A stretch of DNA of 55,475 nt from Acidobacteriota bacterium (lineage in GTDB: Bacteria > Acidobacteriota > Blastocatellia > Pyrinomonadales > Pyrinomonadaceae), in NCBI GenBank assembly GCA_003222975.1, contig QHXN01000025.1, forward strand, positions 1 through 55,475, given 5' to 3'. The notes beneath the pieces are model-generated. The model was not told the origin of the DNA, did not search any database, and worked only from the letters and a program-made list of their open reading frames with translations. A program made the position numbers and the translations under genes. The number at the start of each line of letters is the position of its first letter. Position 1 is the stretch's first letter. Of this stretch, positions 15,207-24,604 are shown piece after piece.

Positions 15207-18200
15207 TCAATCCGGCAGGAGGATGAGCGACGGGTCGTTCGTGAACAGGGCGGCTGTGCGCGAGTGTTGCAGGCTGTGCGTCGGGTCGAAGCTCCTGCTC
15301 GCGTTGATGGCGTGGCCGAGCGAGCGCCCCCCCGTCAGGCTCGCGATGAAATCCTCCCGCGTTCGCCGGCGTTCGGCGGCGTCCGGGAGCAGCCCGCCTG
15401 CCACGACGCCGCAGGCGTTGCCGAAGTGGAACAACTCGGAGGCGAAGCAGTTGCGCAGAAGGAGTTGGTGGAAGGCCGCGCTGCTGCCCGGCGGGTTTTG
15501 CGACTCGATGACTACCAGGGGGGGCGCCGAGGAGGGGGGCAGTCCCGACAGTATCTGGTTAAGCAACATCGCCGAGAACTGGGTGCGCCCGGACGGGGGG
15601 AGTTCCGCGCCGCCGCCGACGCCCGAGTAGGCGTCGGAATTGTAAGCCTCCGGCTTGACGTTGAAATCGAGGTGAACCAGCCCCGTCCTCGCCGAGGCGT
15701 TGAAAGAGGATTCGATGTGGATCACCTGAGGGCTGAACTTCGCGACCGCTTGCCCCGCCTCCTCCCGGAAGTCGGTCTGATCCCCCACCTCCACAGACGT
15801 GATCTCGCAGCCGAGGCCCCTGTAGAGATGTGTGAGCGACCCGCCTTCGAGGCCCTCGGCGCCGCGCTGCGTGCTGACCAGCGTCTCGAAAGACGGGCTG
15901 ACGGTTAAGACCCTAAGCTGCCTGCCGGCCATCAGCGGGCTCAGCATGCCGACGAGGCGCTCGACGATTTCATCCGTGTCAAGCTCGTCGAAGGAGATGC
16001 CCACGTCCTCCAACACCTGCCTCGTCCGGGGGCCGATGATCCCGTCAACGCGCAACGAAGACAGTTCGAATAGGGTGCGGGCGGCGAACTGTATCCACCG
16101 CGCCGTGTCGGCGCGGCCTTCAGCGAAGGCCGCGGCCCGGTAGACGTGCCCGAAGACGGACGGGAGGTCGCGGCCGTCGGGCGTCAGAGCCAGTTCCCAG
16201 GGAATTTTGGCTAGGTTGGCGGACGGAATTTCCAAGCGCAGGTCGAGGCGGCGCGCCCCGGTGCCCGCGCTCAGGAGCCGGTCTGAGACGGACGCGGGCA
16301 TCAGCACATCCCAGAGAGCGCGCCGGAATCCCTTGAAGTCGCTGACCACCCACTCGCTGAGGTGGTACAGGGCGCTCCTGTCTCTCAGCGGGGAGGCGAG
16401 GAGCTGCGCGTTCCACGTGTCCTCGACGTTGAAGACCTCCTGCGCCGCCCCGTGGGAGACGGCGAGGCCGCCGTTCTGCACGTCCAGCCGGACGCGGTGG
16501 ACGCGCTCGCGCGCCCCGGCGTGCGCCGTCTTCTCCGCAGCCTTCTCCCGCGCGGGGCCAAGCAGGCTCCTGACGCGCGCGGCCGAGTGCTCGTCCCCCA
16601 GCGCGGCGTAGATCGAGGCCGACACTTCGAGGTTAGCGGCGGCCTTCTCATGATTGCCGGCGCGCCGGGCCAGCGAGGCGGCCAGCTCCGTAGCCAGGGC
16701 GTCCCACTTCGTCGTGTTGTTCGAGGGCAGGAAGCTCACCGAGGCGTCGTCGAGCGCGAGCGCGCCCTCATCGAACGCGCCGACCCTCATAGCGCGCTCC
16801 GCCTCTTCCAGCAGCGCGGCGCGCCGCAGTGCCGGGTAGTCTGCGTAGTCGCTCAGGAAGGTCGAGTGGTAGATGTTCGTCTCGGGTGGCGGCGGGAACC
16901 CGCCCTTGTTCAGCGCCGAGAGAGCGCGGTAGAAGGCGAACGAGTTATCCTCTTTGAGGGCCCTCTGCGCCAGTTGCGCGAGCAGGCTCTCGGCCCTTTC
17001 GCGCGCGCCGGCGAAGCGCAGCAGGCTGGCGTAAATCAGGCCGGAGAAGACGTGCGGCCTCTTCTCGGGCGACGCGTCAACCATCCTGAGCAGGGGCGCG
17101 GTCTGTCTGGCGTCCAGCTCCGCCTCGCCCTGCGCGAAGCGGAACACGCTGAGGAGTGGCAGGCGCGCGGAGGCCGGTTCGATCTTCAGCAGCTCCTCGC
17201 GCAGCTCATCGAGAGTCTCCGCGCCACCGAGGTTGAACGCGAGCCAGAGCGCCAGCGTTCTCGCGAGCGAGCGCGGGGCGGTCTTCACTTCGTCGCTCTC
17301 GTAGAGCGCGCGCCACTTTTTACGCGCGTCCTCTTCGCGCCGCATGACCAGGAGGCAGCGCACGCGCAGCAGCTCCATCTGGCAGCTCAGCTCCGGGTCC
17401 TTCTTCTCGCTGTGCGCGTCCCAGTCTTCGAGCAGCTTGGCGGCCTCGTTGACGTTCCCGATGACGTTCAGTTGCAGCTCCACCTGATGCCTACGCGCGC
17501 GGTCGGGGCCACGGCGGTCGTTGGCCGACTCCCACAGCTCCTCGGCGTCTCGCAGCGCGGCCGCCGATTCCTCGAACCGCATTAACAGCCCGAGCGTGTA
17601 GCCGCGCAGTTCGAGTAGCGCGGCGCGCGTCTTCTCGTCGCTGCCCGGCGCCTTGAGCAGCGCCTCGGTGCTGCTGAGGCCGTCGAGCGGCCTCAGCAGG
17701 TCGTGCACGCGCAGGCGAATTAAGAGCAGTTGGTTCTCCCAGTCGAAGTCGGAGCCGGGGGAGGACTGGGCGGGGCCGGCGGCCTCCCGGCTCAGCCGCT
17801 CGGCTGCGGTGAACTGGCCCATGGCCGTATTCGCCCGCGCCATCATGTACTTGATGCGGCGCGCCTGCTCCGGCGCCTTCTCCTCCTCGCACAGCTTGAG
17901 CGCGCGCTCACAGGCCTCGAGCGCTTCGAGGTAGCGCCTGCTGTCGAGGCACCACTGGGCCAGCTTGAGCGTGACGGTCAGCGGCGAGAGGAAGGGGATT
18001 TTGAGGAACTGGCTGTATTTGAGCGCCTGGTCGAAGTAGTCCCCGGCTCTCGCCGGGTCGCGCCTGGCGTGCATCTCGGCGAGTTGGGTCGTGATGCTCA
18101 GTTCGAGGTACAGGCTGTCGGTCGAGGCGAGCGCCTGTTCGGCCAGTGGCCGCACGATGTCCGGGTCGACCAGGGACTTGCTCAGCTCCAGGGCGAGCTG

Positions 18201-20585
18201 GCCGAACGCCTCCACGTCGAACTTCGGCCTGAAGGTCGATTCCCCGGCGGCCGCCAGCGCCGTGCCCAGGTTGAGCAGGTGCTGCCGGGCGTCGCCCCAC
18301 GCCTTCGCGTATTCCACAGAACCCTGCTCGTGCCGGGCCGTCATCATGATCGCGGCCACGGCCGCCTCGTGGTGCGCATCGCACACGTCCCTCGGCTCGA
18401 CGATGGGCTGGTCGCTGTCCTCGCGCCACCTCAGCGGGCGGCACTTCTGATCCACGTAGTCGCGCCGCGTGATCTCCGAGGCCAGGCGCAGGCGCACGTC
18501 CATGTCAGACGAGGCGAGCTTGCTCTTCATACGCTCGCGCCAGAACTGGGCCGCCTTCGGGCCTTCGAGCTGGAAGTGGTGGTAGATGGCCTCGCACGTC
18601 CACTCGGCCCACTGCGACGGGGTCTCGTTCGCCTGCTTCGCCTGGTCGTTGAAGTAGCGTGCCGCGTCCTTGTGCAATTGAGGGTAGATCTTCTCGGCCG
18701 ACAGCAGCAGCCGCATCGGGACGGAGACGTCCGGGTGCAGGCGCATGACGCTACCGTCGGGCGACTCGAACCAGACCCACCCGTAGGGGCTAGCCAGCTT
18801 CTGTAGCTTATCCCACGCGTCGCGCGGGTTCGAGGCGTCGCCGTACGGCCAGAACTCCCGCTGGTCGTACCCGCCCGCGCCCTTCCTCAGCGAGTCCTGT
18901 CGCCGTAGCTTCTCGCGCTCGGCCACGAGGTGGGGCCACAGAACCTTCTCCAGGAGGTCGAGCGTGAAACGGCGGGGTGCGGACGCGTAGCGCAGCATCC
19001 AGCGCACATCGTCGTCCGGGATGCGCTTGATGATGCGCTCTATCAGGTAGGCCACCTCGGCGCGGGGCAGCGCCCTCACGTCCTCGACCGTCTTGATGTC
19101 CTTCGAGACGACAAGGTCGGTCATCAGCGAGAGGACGAAGGGGTTGATATCGCCGTGCTCGTCGGCGTTGGCGCACTTCTCGACGATGGCCTCGACCAGC
19201 GCGTCATCCGAAAGCCCGCGACTCTCTCTCATGTAGGCGCGCGCCTCCTGCGGCGAGAAGCGCTCCACCTCGAAGTTGACGGCCTCCTTCCCGAAGAGGG
19301 CCTCCATCCCCGGGTCACCGCTCAGGGCCTCGCGCAGGTCGTAGCGACCCGAGAGCACGAGGCGCAGTGCCGGGTACTCCCGGTGAATGTCCACGACCTG
19401 CTCGACGACCTTGCAGAGGCTCTCCTTGCTGACGAGCATCATCTCTTCGAGGGTGTCTATGGCGACGACGATGGTGCCGGAGAAGTCGGCCTCGCGCAGC
19501 GTGCGGCAGAACTCGGGGATGGCCGTCGCGCGCCACGAAGGCTCGAAGCTGACGAAGCTCCGCTCCAACTCGGGACGCCCGGCGTCGCGCTCGCCGCCGG
19601 ACGGGATGTCGAGCAGGGGCCTGAAAACCCACACCGACTTGAAGATTTCGTTGAAGGGCCGGCCCGGTATTTGCTGGTCGAGTTGCTCGGCTATCGGTAG
19701 CAGGAGGAGGAGCGGGTACTGGCGCGCCGTGTTGAGGTTGATCTGATCGAAGTCGAGCCGCGCGACCGGGATGCCTTGCGGTACACACTGGCGCGCGATG
19801 AGCCAGCGCACGAACATCGTCTTGCCCAGTCCGCCTGTGGCGTAGACGTTGTAGACCCAGTTCCCGCCGTTGTCGGGCTGCGGCGAAAGGAACGTCTTCA
19901 ACTCACCGGCGTCGACGGCGCGCTCGAGGTAGGTCGTCGTCTGGTAGAACTCGGCGGCGTAGAGGCAGCGGGCGTTGTAGTATTGCCGCTTGCTCTGGGA
20001 GAGGAGGCGCAGCCCCTCGTCGAGCAGTTGCAGGCGCGACTCCAGCGTCCGCAGCAGGTCGTTGCAGCGCGCCAGGTCGAAGTGGTCGTCGGCCGCGCGG
20101 TACATCTTCTCGAACTCGCGCTCGGCCCGGCGCGGGTCGGTGATGACGAGCAGCGCCAGCCGGTCGAGGTCGTTGCCTTCACCGCCGGGGTGTTCGTAGT
20201 ATTCGAGGAGCCGGCCGAAGACGTACTCGTTGTTGCGCTTCGCCTCGCCGCCTGCCTGGTGCACCGACCTCAGCTCGTCGAGGCACGCGCGGCGCGCCTC
20301 CTCCTTCACGCGGAAGAGGCGGCCCGCGCGCGAGACGGGCTCCAGGCGCGAGACGGGCTCCAGGTTGAGGTTGGTGATGAACTTGTCGAAAGTCGTCGAG
20401 TAGCCGCCGGGCAGGTTCTGCGAGAGGAATTCCCTGAAGATCGTCTCGTCGAAGTGGCGCAGGACGGAGGCGCGCCTGACCACCTCGCGCTCGGCGGGCG
20501 GCTCAAGTTTGCGCAGCAGGTCTTCCGGGGAAGTGACGCCCTCAAGCAGCCGCTTGAAGTCGAAATCGCTGTCGTCAACGCTCAT
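15207..20585 (-). CDS. STAND-type P-loop NTPase with TPR-like repeats and a catalytically dead CHAT-like C-terminus
   Basis: 1792 residues, ATG 20585, no signal peptide or membrane helix. Residues 1-230: helical N-terminal domain with a short tandem repeat LEPVSRLEPVSR (75-86). Walker A is ATGGLGKTMFVRW (GGLGKT 251-256) and Walker B is TIVVAIDTLEEM (about 371-382). From about 660 to 1390 the protein is a long alpha-solenoid of TPR-like helix pairs. The last 300 residues follow the CHAT pattern, but where the operon's other CHAT protein has HYIGHGG this one has HIESSFN (S1627 in the catalytic His place), and where that has INAC this has IESQ. Both catalytic residues are thus lost. Likely role: sensor or scaffold that oligomerises on NTP binding and controls the active peptidase. 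It is one of the largest genes here and its frame is intact over 5.4 kb, which argues for selection. Confidence 0.82.
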   Translation of the reverse strand: MSVDDSDFDFKRLLEGVTSPEDLLRKLEPPAEREVVRRASVLRHFDETIFREFLSQNLPGGYSTTFDKFITNLNLEPVSRLEPVSRAGRLFRVKEEARRACLDELRSVHQAGGEAKRNNEYVFGRLLEYYEHPGGEGNDLDRLALLVITDPRRAEREFEKMYRAADDHFDLARCNDLLRTLESRLQLLDEGLRLLSQSKRQYYNARCLYAAEFYQTTTYLERAVDAGELKTFLSPQPDNGGNWVYNVYATGGLGKTMFVRWLIARQCVPQGIPVARLDFDQINLNTARQYPLLLLLPIAEQLDQQIPGRPFNEIFKSVWVFRPLLDIPSGGERDAGRPELERSFVSFEPSWRATAIPEFCRTLREADFSGTIVVAIDTLEEMMLVSKESLCKVVEQVVDIHREYPALRLVLSGRYDLREALSGDPGMEALFGKEAVNFEVERFSPQEARAYMRESRGLSDDALVEAIVEKCANADEHGDINPFVLSLMTDLVVSKDIKTVEDVRALPRAEVAYLIERIIKRIPDDDVRWMLRYASAPRRFTLDLLEKVLWPHLVAEREKLRRQDSLRKGAGGYDQREFWPYGDASNPRDAWDKLQKLASPYGWVWFESPDGSVMRLHPDVSVPMRLLLSAEKIYPQLHKDAARYFNDQAKQANETPSQWAEWTCEAIYHHFQLEGPKAAQFWRERMKSKLASSDMDVRLRLASEITRRDYVDQKCRPLRWREDSDQPIVEPRDVCDAHHEAAVAAIMMTARHEQGSVEYAKAWGDARQHLLNLGTALAAAGESTFRPKFDVEAFGQLALELSKSLVDPDIVRPLAEQALASTDSLYLELSITTQLAEMHARRDPARAGDYFDQALKYSQFLKIPFLSPLTVTLKLAQWCLDSRRYLEALEACERALKLCEEEKAPEQARRIKYMMARANTAMGQFTAAERLSREAAGPAQSSPGSDFDWENQLLLIRLRVHDLLRPLDGLSSTEALLKAPGSDEKTRAALLELRGYTLGLLMRFEESAAALRDAEELWESANDRRGPDRARRHQVELQLNVIGNVNEAAKLLEDWDAHSEKKDPELSCQMELLRVRCLLVMRREEDARKKWRALYESDEVKTAPRSLARTLALWLAFNLGGAETLDELREELLKIEPASARLPLLSVFRFAQGEAELDARQTAPLLRMVDASPEKRPHVFSGLIYASLLRFAGARERAESLLAQLAQRALKEDNSFAFYRALSALNKGGFPPPPETNIYHSTFLSDYADYPALRRAALLEEAERAMRVGAFDEGALALDDASVSFLPSNNTTKWDALATELAASLARRAGNHEKAAANLEVSASIYAALGDEHSAARVRSLLGPAREKAAEKTAHAGARERVHRVRLDVQNGGLAVSHGAAQEVFNVEDTWNAQLLASPLRDRSALYHLSEWVVSDFKGFRRALWDVLMPASVSDRLLSAGTGARRLDLRLEIPSANLAKIPWELALTPDGRDLPSVFGHVYRAAAFAEGRADTARWIQFAARTLFELSSLRVDGIIGPRTRQVLEDVGISFDELDTDEIVERLVGMLSPLMAGRQLRVLTVSPSFETLVSTQRGAEGLEGGSLTHLYRGLGCEITSVEVGDQTDFREEAGQAVAKFSPQVIHIESSFNASARTGLVHLDFNVKPEAYNSDAYSGVGGGAELPPSGRTQFSAMLLNQILSGLPPSSAPPLVVIESQNPPGSSAAFHQLLLRNCFASELFHFGNACGVVAGGLLPDAAERRRTREDFIASLTGGRSLGHAINASRSFDPTHSLQHSRTAALFTNDPSLILLPD

Positions 20586-20782
20586 CGGACTGTTCCTCGT
20601 CTTCGCCGCGGCGCGCCCGCGCGTGCTTAGCGGCGCGCGCCCACTACTCCGAATTGCCGTGCGCCCTTCGGAAGCGCCCCGGTGCTCGGCCCTCGTTCCT
20701 CCGCGCGACGAGTCCTCCGCGCCGCGCGCCGACCCGCTGCGCGGGCGCCTGACGAGGCGACCGGCGGCGTCGCGCTAGACCT

Positions 20783-22957
20783 TCAGGTCATCAAAGAACT
20801 CCTTTTTTCGAGGACATCGTAGATCGCCTTCAGCGTCTCCGGCTTCCAGCTCGCGGCCGGGTTCGGGTTATAGAAACTGATGAGCAGTTCCTCATCCTCG
20901 GCCGTCACGCGTTTGAAGAGGCGCTTGGCGTGGTCGGGGCTGGCCTTCAGGTTGCGGAAGAATTCTCTGGCGACCCTGTCGTAGTCTTTGGTGGGGATGC
21001 CGTCGAGGTAGACTTGGTGGGAGCGGTTCCGCAGGTCGTCCAGGCTCGGCCGGGGGTTGTTCCGCATGTAGGTTTTCAGCTCGTCGTCGTTGAGGACCAG
21101 GACTAACTTGACCGAGCGGATGCCGGTCGCGTCCGCCGCTACGAGTTCGCCGCTCGCGGCCGGCCCGAAGAGGTAGGGCAGGAGGAACTTGTTCATGTGC
21201 GGCTCGGTCACGCCCTGCCCGCTGTCTATGAAGCGGTCGAAGACGATGATGAGCGGGTTGCCCGGTTCGGCGGCGGCGACGAGCGCCTTGCGGAACGACT
21301 TGAAGATTTCCTTGACGGTGGCCTCTGACAAGCCGTCGAGGTTGCTCGTGTCGAGACCCTCGGGCAGAGGTACGTCGCGCCCATCCCACTCCGGCGGCTT
21401 GCTCTCGTCCCTTAGACGGTGGGGGAGGTAGTGGTTAAACTCGCTAAAGGCTTTCGGGTCGAGTGGGCGGAAGATGAGCGGGGGGCTGCCCAGGAACAGC
21501 CCCGGCGGGGCGCCGGCCTGGATGCACAGCAGCATGTCGAGCCACTTGGGGCTCCAGTCCTTATCCATGACCTCGACGTAGCGCACGTCGTGCCCCTTGC
21601 GCGCGTAGCTCTCCAGGCACCAGAGCGTCACCCAGGTCTTCCCCATCTTCGAGCCGCCGTGGATGAAGATGAACTCCTTGTCGGGCTTGCGCGGCGGGAT
21701 CGGGTAGAGGCCGTGGATGAAGAGGCGCCGGTCGGGGCGCCGGCCAGCGAAGACGCTCACCTTATTGAACAGCTCGCACCCGATTTCTTCGTCCTCATGC
21801 CGGCAGACGATCTGCGACCGGAGTGGCAGAACCTCCTCGGGCGGGATGGAGACCGAGAGGGAAGGCGTGGCCCAGTCGCGCGTGTTGTCCTTGTTCTGCG
21901 CGGCGGAGTTCCTGTCGCGCATCAAGATGCGCGCGGCGGCGGCGGCGCTGTCAATGGGCGCCCCCTCCACCAGCCCCTCGTAGAACTGGCCGGCGAACTC
22001 GCCCGCCAGCTCGCCCCGCACGTCGGCCTGCATCGTCAGCACGGCGGGCACCTTCAGCAACCGGAAGGCGTCGGCGACCGCCCAGCTCGTCCGCTGCTCC
22101 TCGTCAACGGACAGCGCCGCGGCCCCCGAGCGGCACGCGTTGATGAAGGCGAGCCGCGGCCTCCACTTCCACGCCGACAGGTTCGCAATCTGGGTCGCCG
22201 TCCACATGGTGTCGCCGCCGGCCGGACTCTGTAGCGTGAGGTAGGGGGTGTCTCCGTCCACACCGCCGTGCCCGATGTAGTGAAAGACGTGCGGCCTGAA
22301 CTCCCTACACTTGTCCCGGAGCTTATCAATGGTGGCCTCCTCGCACACCTCGATGTCCACGAGCCAGCTCACCTTATGCAGGACATCTTCGATCCTTTCG
22401 ACCTCCTCGTCGGCGCGAATCTTCTTCGCCTCGTCGGCCGACACGCCCACAACGATGAGCACGCGGACGGGCCAGTTGATCGGCTCGGCGTCGGGGGCCG
22501 TCCCGCTCGGGTCGTAGTCCCGGACGCGGACATAAGTGTTCCGGGTCTCCTGGAAGGGGCGCTCAGCCGCGCCGTCGAACATCAGCTCCCAGGGGAGCAG
22601 CGCCAGGCCCTCGTCCTCGATCTTTAAGAGGACGCGCAGCCCGCCGGCGCCGGCCGCCGCCTTCATCTCCTTTAACTTCTTGCCGACCTCGCCCCGGTAC
22701 AGCAGGTCATAGAGGTGGCGCCCCATGTCGCTGAACTCCGCCAGCTCGTCGCTCTTTTCGAGGAATGTCTCGCGGTAAGTGCTGTAGTCGCCGGTGTGCG
22801 CGCCGACTTTAAGGCCCCGCGGGAGTTTATCCTTGACTGAGGCCGCGCCGCCGCCGTCAGCCCAGCTCAGTTCGAGCGGGTAGTGGTGGTCTCGCGGCTC
22901 TGCCGAGGTATCGTCGAGCTTGCCGAGTCTTAAGACGACTGAGGTGGGAGTGCTCAT
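20783..22957 (-). CDS. CHAT-domain cysteine peptidase fused to P-loop NTPase
   Basis: 724 residues, ATG 22957. Residues 20-150 are a CHAT-associated N-terminal region with LPWELMFDG. The peptidase core has VFHYIGHGG (catalytic H230) and LAFINACRSGA (catalytic C275), followed by VPAVLTMQ and the usual ending with ATPSLS. From 425 a P-loop domain begins: EFIFIHGGSKMGKTW with Walker A 434-441, and PLIIVFDRF (568-576) as Walker B. The C-terminus ends in a short helical region. CHAT peptidases are caspase-related enzymes, usually activated by a signalling partner. It lies 61 bases after the phosphoesterase gene and 197 bases before the large NTPase gene (that gap holds no gene). Cytoplasmic. The target is unknown; candidates are the two neighbouring proteins or a host factor. 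Confidence 0.88.
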   Translation of the reverse strand: MSTPTSVVLRLGKLDDTSAEPRDHHYPLELSWADGGGAASVKDKLPRGLKVGAHTGDYSTYRETFLEKSDELAEFSDMGRHLYDLLYRGEVGKKLKEMKAAAGAGGLRVLLKIEDEGLALLPWELMFDGAAERPFQETRNTYVRVRDYDPSGTAPDAEPINWPVRVLIVVGVSADEAKKIRADEEVERIEDVLHKVSWLVDIEVCEEATIDKLRDKCREFRPHVFHYIGHGGVDGDTPYLTLQSPAGGDTMWTATQIANLSAWKWRPRLAFINACRSGAAALSVDEEQRTSWAVADAFRLLKVPAVLTMQADVRGELAGEFAGQFYEGLVEGAPIDSAAAAARILMRDRNSAAQNKDNTRDWATPSLSVSIPPEEVLPLRSQIVCRHEDEEIGCELFNKVSVFAGRRPDRRLFIHGLYPIPPRKPDKEFIFIHGGSKMGKTWVTLWCLESYARKGHDVRYVEVMDKDWSPKWLDMLLCIQAGAPPGLFLGSPPLIFRPLDPKAFSEFNHYLPHRLRDESKPPEWDGRDVPLPEGLDTSNLDGLSEATVKEIFKSFRKALVAAAEPGNPLIIVFDRFIDSGQGVTEPHMNKFLLPYLFGPAASGELVAADATGIRSVKLVLVLNDDELKTYMRNNPRPSLDDLRNRSHQVYLDGIPTKDYDRVAREFFRNLKASPDHAKRLFKRVTAEDEELLISFYNPNPAASWKPETLKAIYDVLEKRSSLMT

Positions 22958-23018
22958 AACCCTATGACCTCTGGCGAATGTCTCTGCGCGCCGGCCCTGG
23001 AGTGTGTGGGGCGCGCCT

Positions 23019-24428
23019 TCACTTTTTATGAATCTCTTCGCTGTGATGCTCGACCCCGCGCTCGTTGATGTAGCGAACCTTGATGGTCTCGCCCTCGAAG
23101 TCCATCACCACGAAGCCGAAGTAGTTCCACGACTCCACGAGGCCCTGGAAGCCTTGGTTGTACTCGTAGGCCACGCCCGCGGGCGGTTTGCCGGGGATGT
23201 GGAACGGGATGCCGCCGTGGCCGATACAGCGCGGGTGCCTGACATTCTCCCGCGGCTCGTAGAGCACGCAGCGGTGCTCGTGCCCCCAGAACCATGCGCG
23301 CACCTGCCCCGCGCGCAACGGGGAGACGAGTTTGCGGAGCAGCTCTTCGCCGCCCTTTTCGTAGGCGCTGAAGGGCTGGTGGTGGCTGAGGAGGATGCCC
23401 TTCTTGCCGGGCGCCTCCGACAGCCTTTGCTCGACCCACCTCTCCTGGCCGCCGTAGAGGTCGTGCGCGTCGAAGACGGCGTTGTCGTGGTAGCCCGTGT
23501 CGAGGCCCAGAATCAGCCAGTGGTCGTTTTCGAGGCTGAAGAAGCTGGAGGGCGTGCCGGAGGCGTCCCTGTGGCCGCAGAAGCGTGGGTCGTCCCGGAG
23601 AAGGTAGTTGAAGTAGCCCCAGCCGCCAGAGTACATGTCGTGGTTCGCGTTCAGGCTCCAGGAGGAGATGGCGTCCGCCTCCTTGCTCTGCACGGGCCAG
23701 TAGGCCAGGAAGTTGCTCTCGTACTCTCGCGGGAGCCCGGAGTAGTACACGTCGCCCAGGTGGATGACATGCCTGTCACGCCCGGCGGCGTCCGCCTCGT
23801 CTAAAACGTCGCGGATGGCCTCGCCGATCTTACGCGCGCGCGGCAGGCCGCTAGCCCAGTCGCTGAGGAGCACGACGCGGGCGCGGTTACTGATCTTGAA
23901 AGGCACGGAGGGGTTGGGGTTGAACGGGTGGCGCCCGCGCCACCCCCGGACGCCGATGGCTACGAGGCAGTTGGCCCAGCCTATGTCCAGAAGCTCGTAC
24001 CTGTCCCACAACCCCCTCTCCGGCGGTTTGCCCGATAGGAAGTCGGCGAGGGCGTCGTCCATCTTCTCGTCCGTCACGGCGACGTTCCCACCCCCGATCG
24101 CGCCGCGCTCGGCCACGCTTATGTTACCGGGTCTCTTCTCCTCGCAAAACTGCTGTAGGGCCGACTGCGCCAGGCTCAGAGCAGCGTCCCGCGGGAAGAA
24201 AGCTTCGTCCTCATGCTCGTCGGACGCACGGGACATCTCGCGGCGGACGGCTTGCTCCAGTTCCTCACGGGCCTTACGCAGGTCTCCGGCGTCCACGCCC
24301 GCCTCCTCCATGAACCTCGACACTTCGGCGTCACCTTTAAGGTGTTGCTCCTCCTGTTCCCTGATGCCTTGTGTGAGCTTCTCCGTGCCCCTGAGCAGGA
24401 AATCACGCTTTAACAACTGGGCTAGCAT
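23019..24428 (-). CDS. Calcineurin-like metallophosphoesterase
   Basis: 469 residues, ATG 24428, first gene of the CHAT operon. Residues 1-180 are a charged helical N-terminal region of no known family. The phosphoesterase core follows with motifs in order: LLSDWASG (D190; the usual DxH has Trp in place of His), VIHLGDVYYSG (G225-D226), LNANHDMYSGG (N262-H263-D264), LLSHHQPFSA (H349-H350) and WFWGHEHRC (GHEH 392-395). These bind two metals and hydrolyse phosphomonoesters or diesters; nucleotide second messengers or nucleic acid are plausible substrates in a conflict system. No signal peptide. The N-terminal extension may be an adaptor to the CHAT/NTPase partners. Confidence 0.85.
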   Translation of the reverse strand: MLAQLLKRDFLLRGTEKLTQGIREQEEQHLKGDAEVSRFMEEAGVDAGDLRKAREELEQAVRREMSRASDEHEDEAFFPRDAALSLAQSALQQFCEEKRPGNISVAERGAIGGGNVAVTDEKMDDALADFLSGKPPERGLWDRYELLDIGWANCLVAIGVRGWRGRHPFNPNPSVPFKISNRARVVLLSDWASGLPRARKIGEAIRDVLDEADAAGRDRHVIHLGDVYYSGLPREYESNFLAYWPVQSKEADAISSWSLNANHDMYSGGWGYFNYLLRDDPRFCGHRDASGTPSSFFSLENDHWLILGLDTGYHDNAVFDAHDLYGGQERWVEQRLSEAPGKKGILLSHHQPFSAYEKGGEELLRKLVSPLRAGQVRAWFWGHEHRCVLYEPRENVRHPRCIGHGGIPFHIPGKPPAGVAYEYNQGFQGLVESWNYFGFVVMDFEGETIKVRYINERGVEHHSEEIHKK

Positions 24429-24570
24429 CGATTTTCTCCCGCGCCTGGAATCCCGCGGCGTAGCGGCTCTTCGAGGCCAGAATGTTTATCAGGAAGATAA
24501 AACCGTGATGATCAATATGTCCGCTTAAGGATAAGGGCACCGACTTAAGTCGTGATGTGTAGAGACGAAA

Positions 24571-24604
24571 GGTAAGTAGTTATTGATGAAGATAACTACT
24601 TGCC
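24571..24604. promoter_or_regulatory. 13-bp stem inverted repeat upstream of the CHAT operon
   Basis: GGTAAGTAGTTAT (24571-24583) and ATAACTACTTGCC (24592-24604) form a 13-pair stem with one G:T and an 8-base loop. It lies about 143 bases upstream of the phosphoesterase start in the AT-richer gap before the operon, so it may be an operator or an RNA hairpin; a terminator is less likely since no T-run follows. The rest of 24429-24924 has no gene I can support. Confidence 0.4.

Noticed and set aside
14766..18806. Several long plus-strand frames opposite the metallopeptidase and large NTPase genes
   Set aside because: Same GC effect; compositionally biased translations, while the minus strand gives one coherent domain series.
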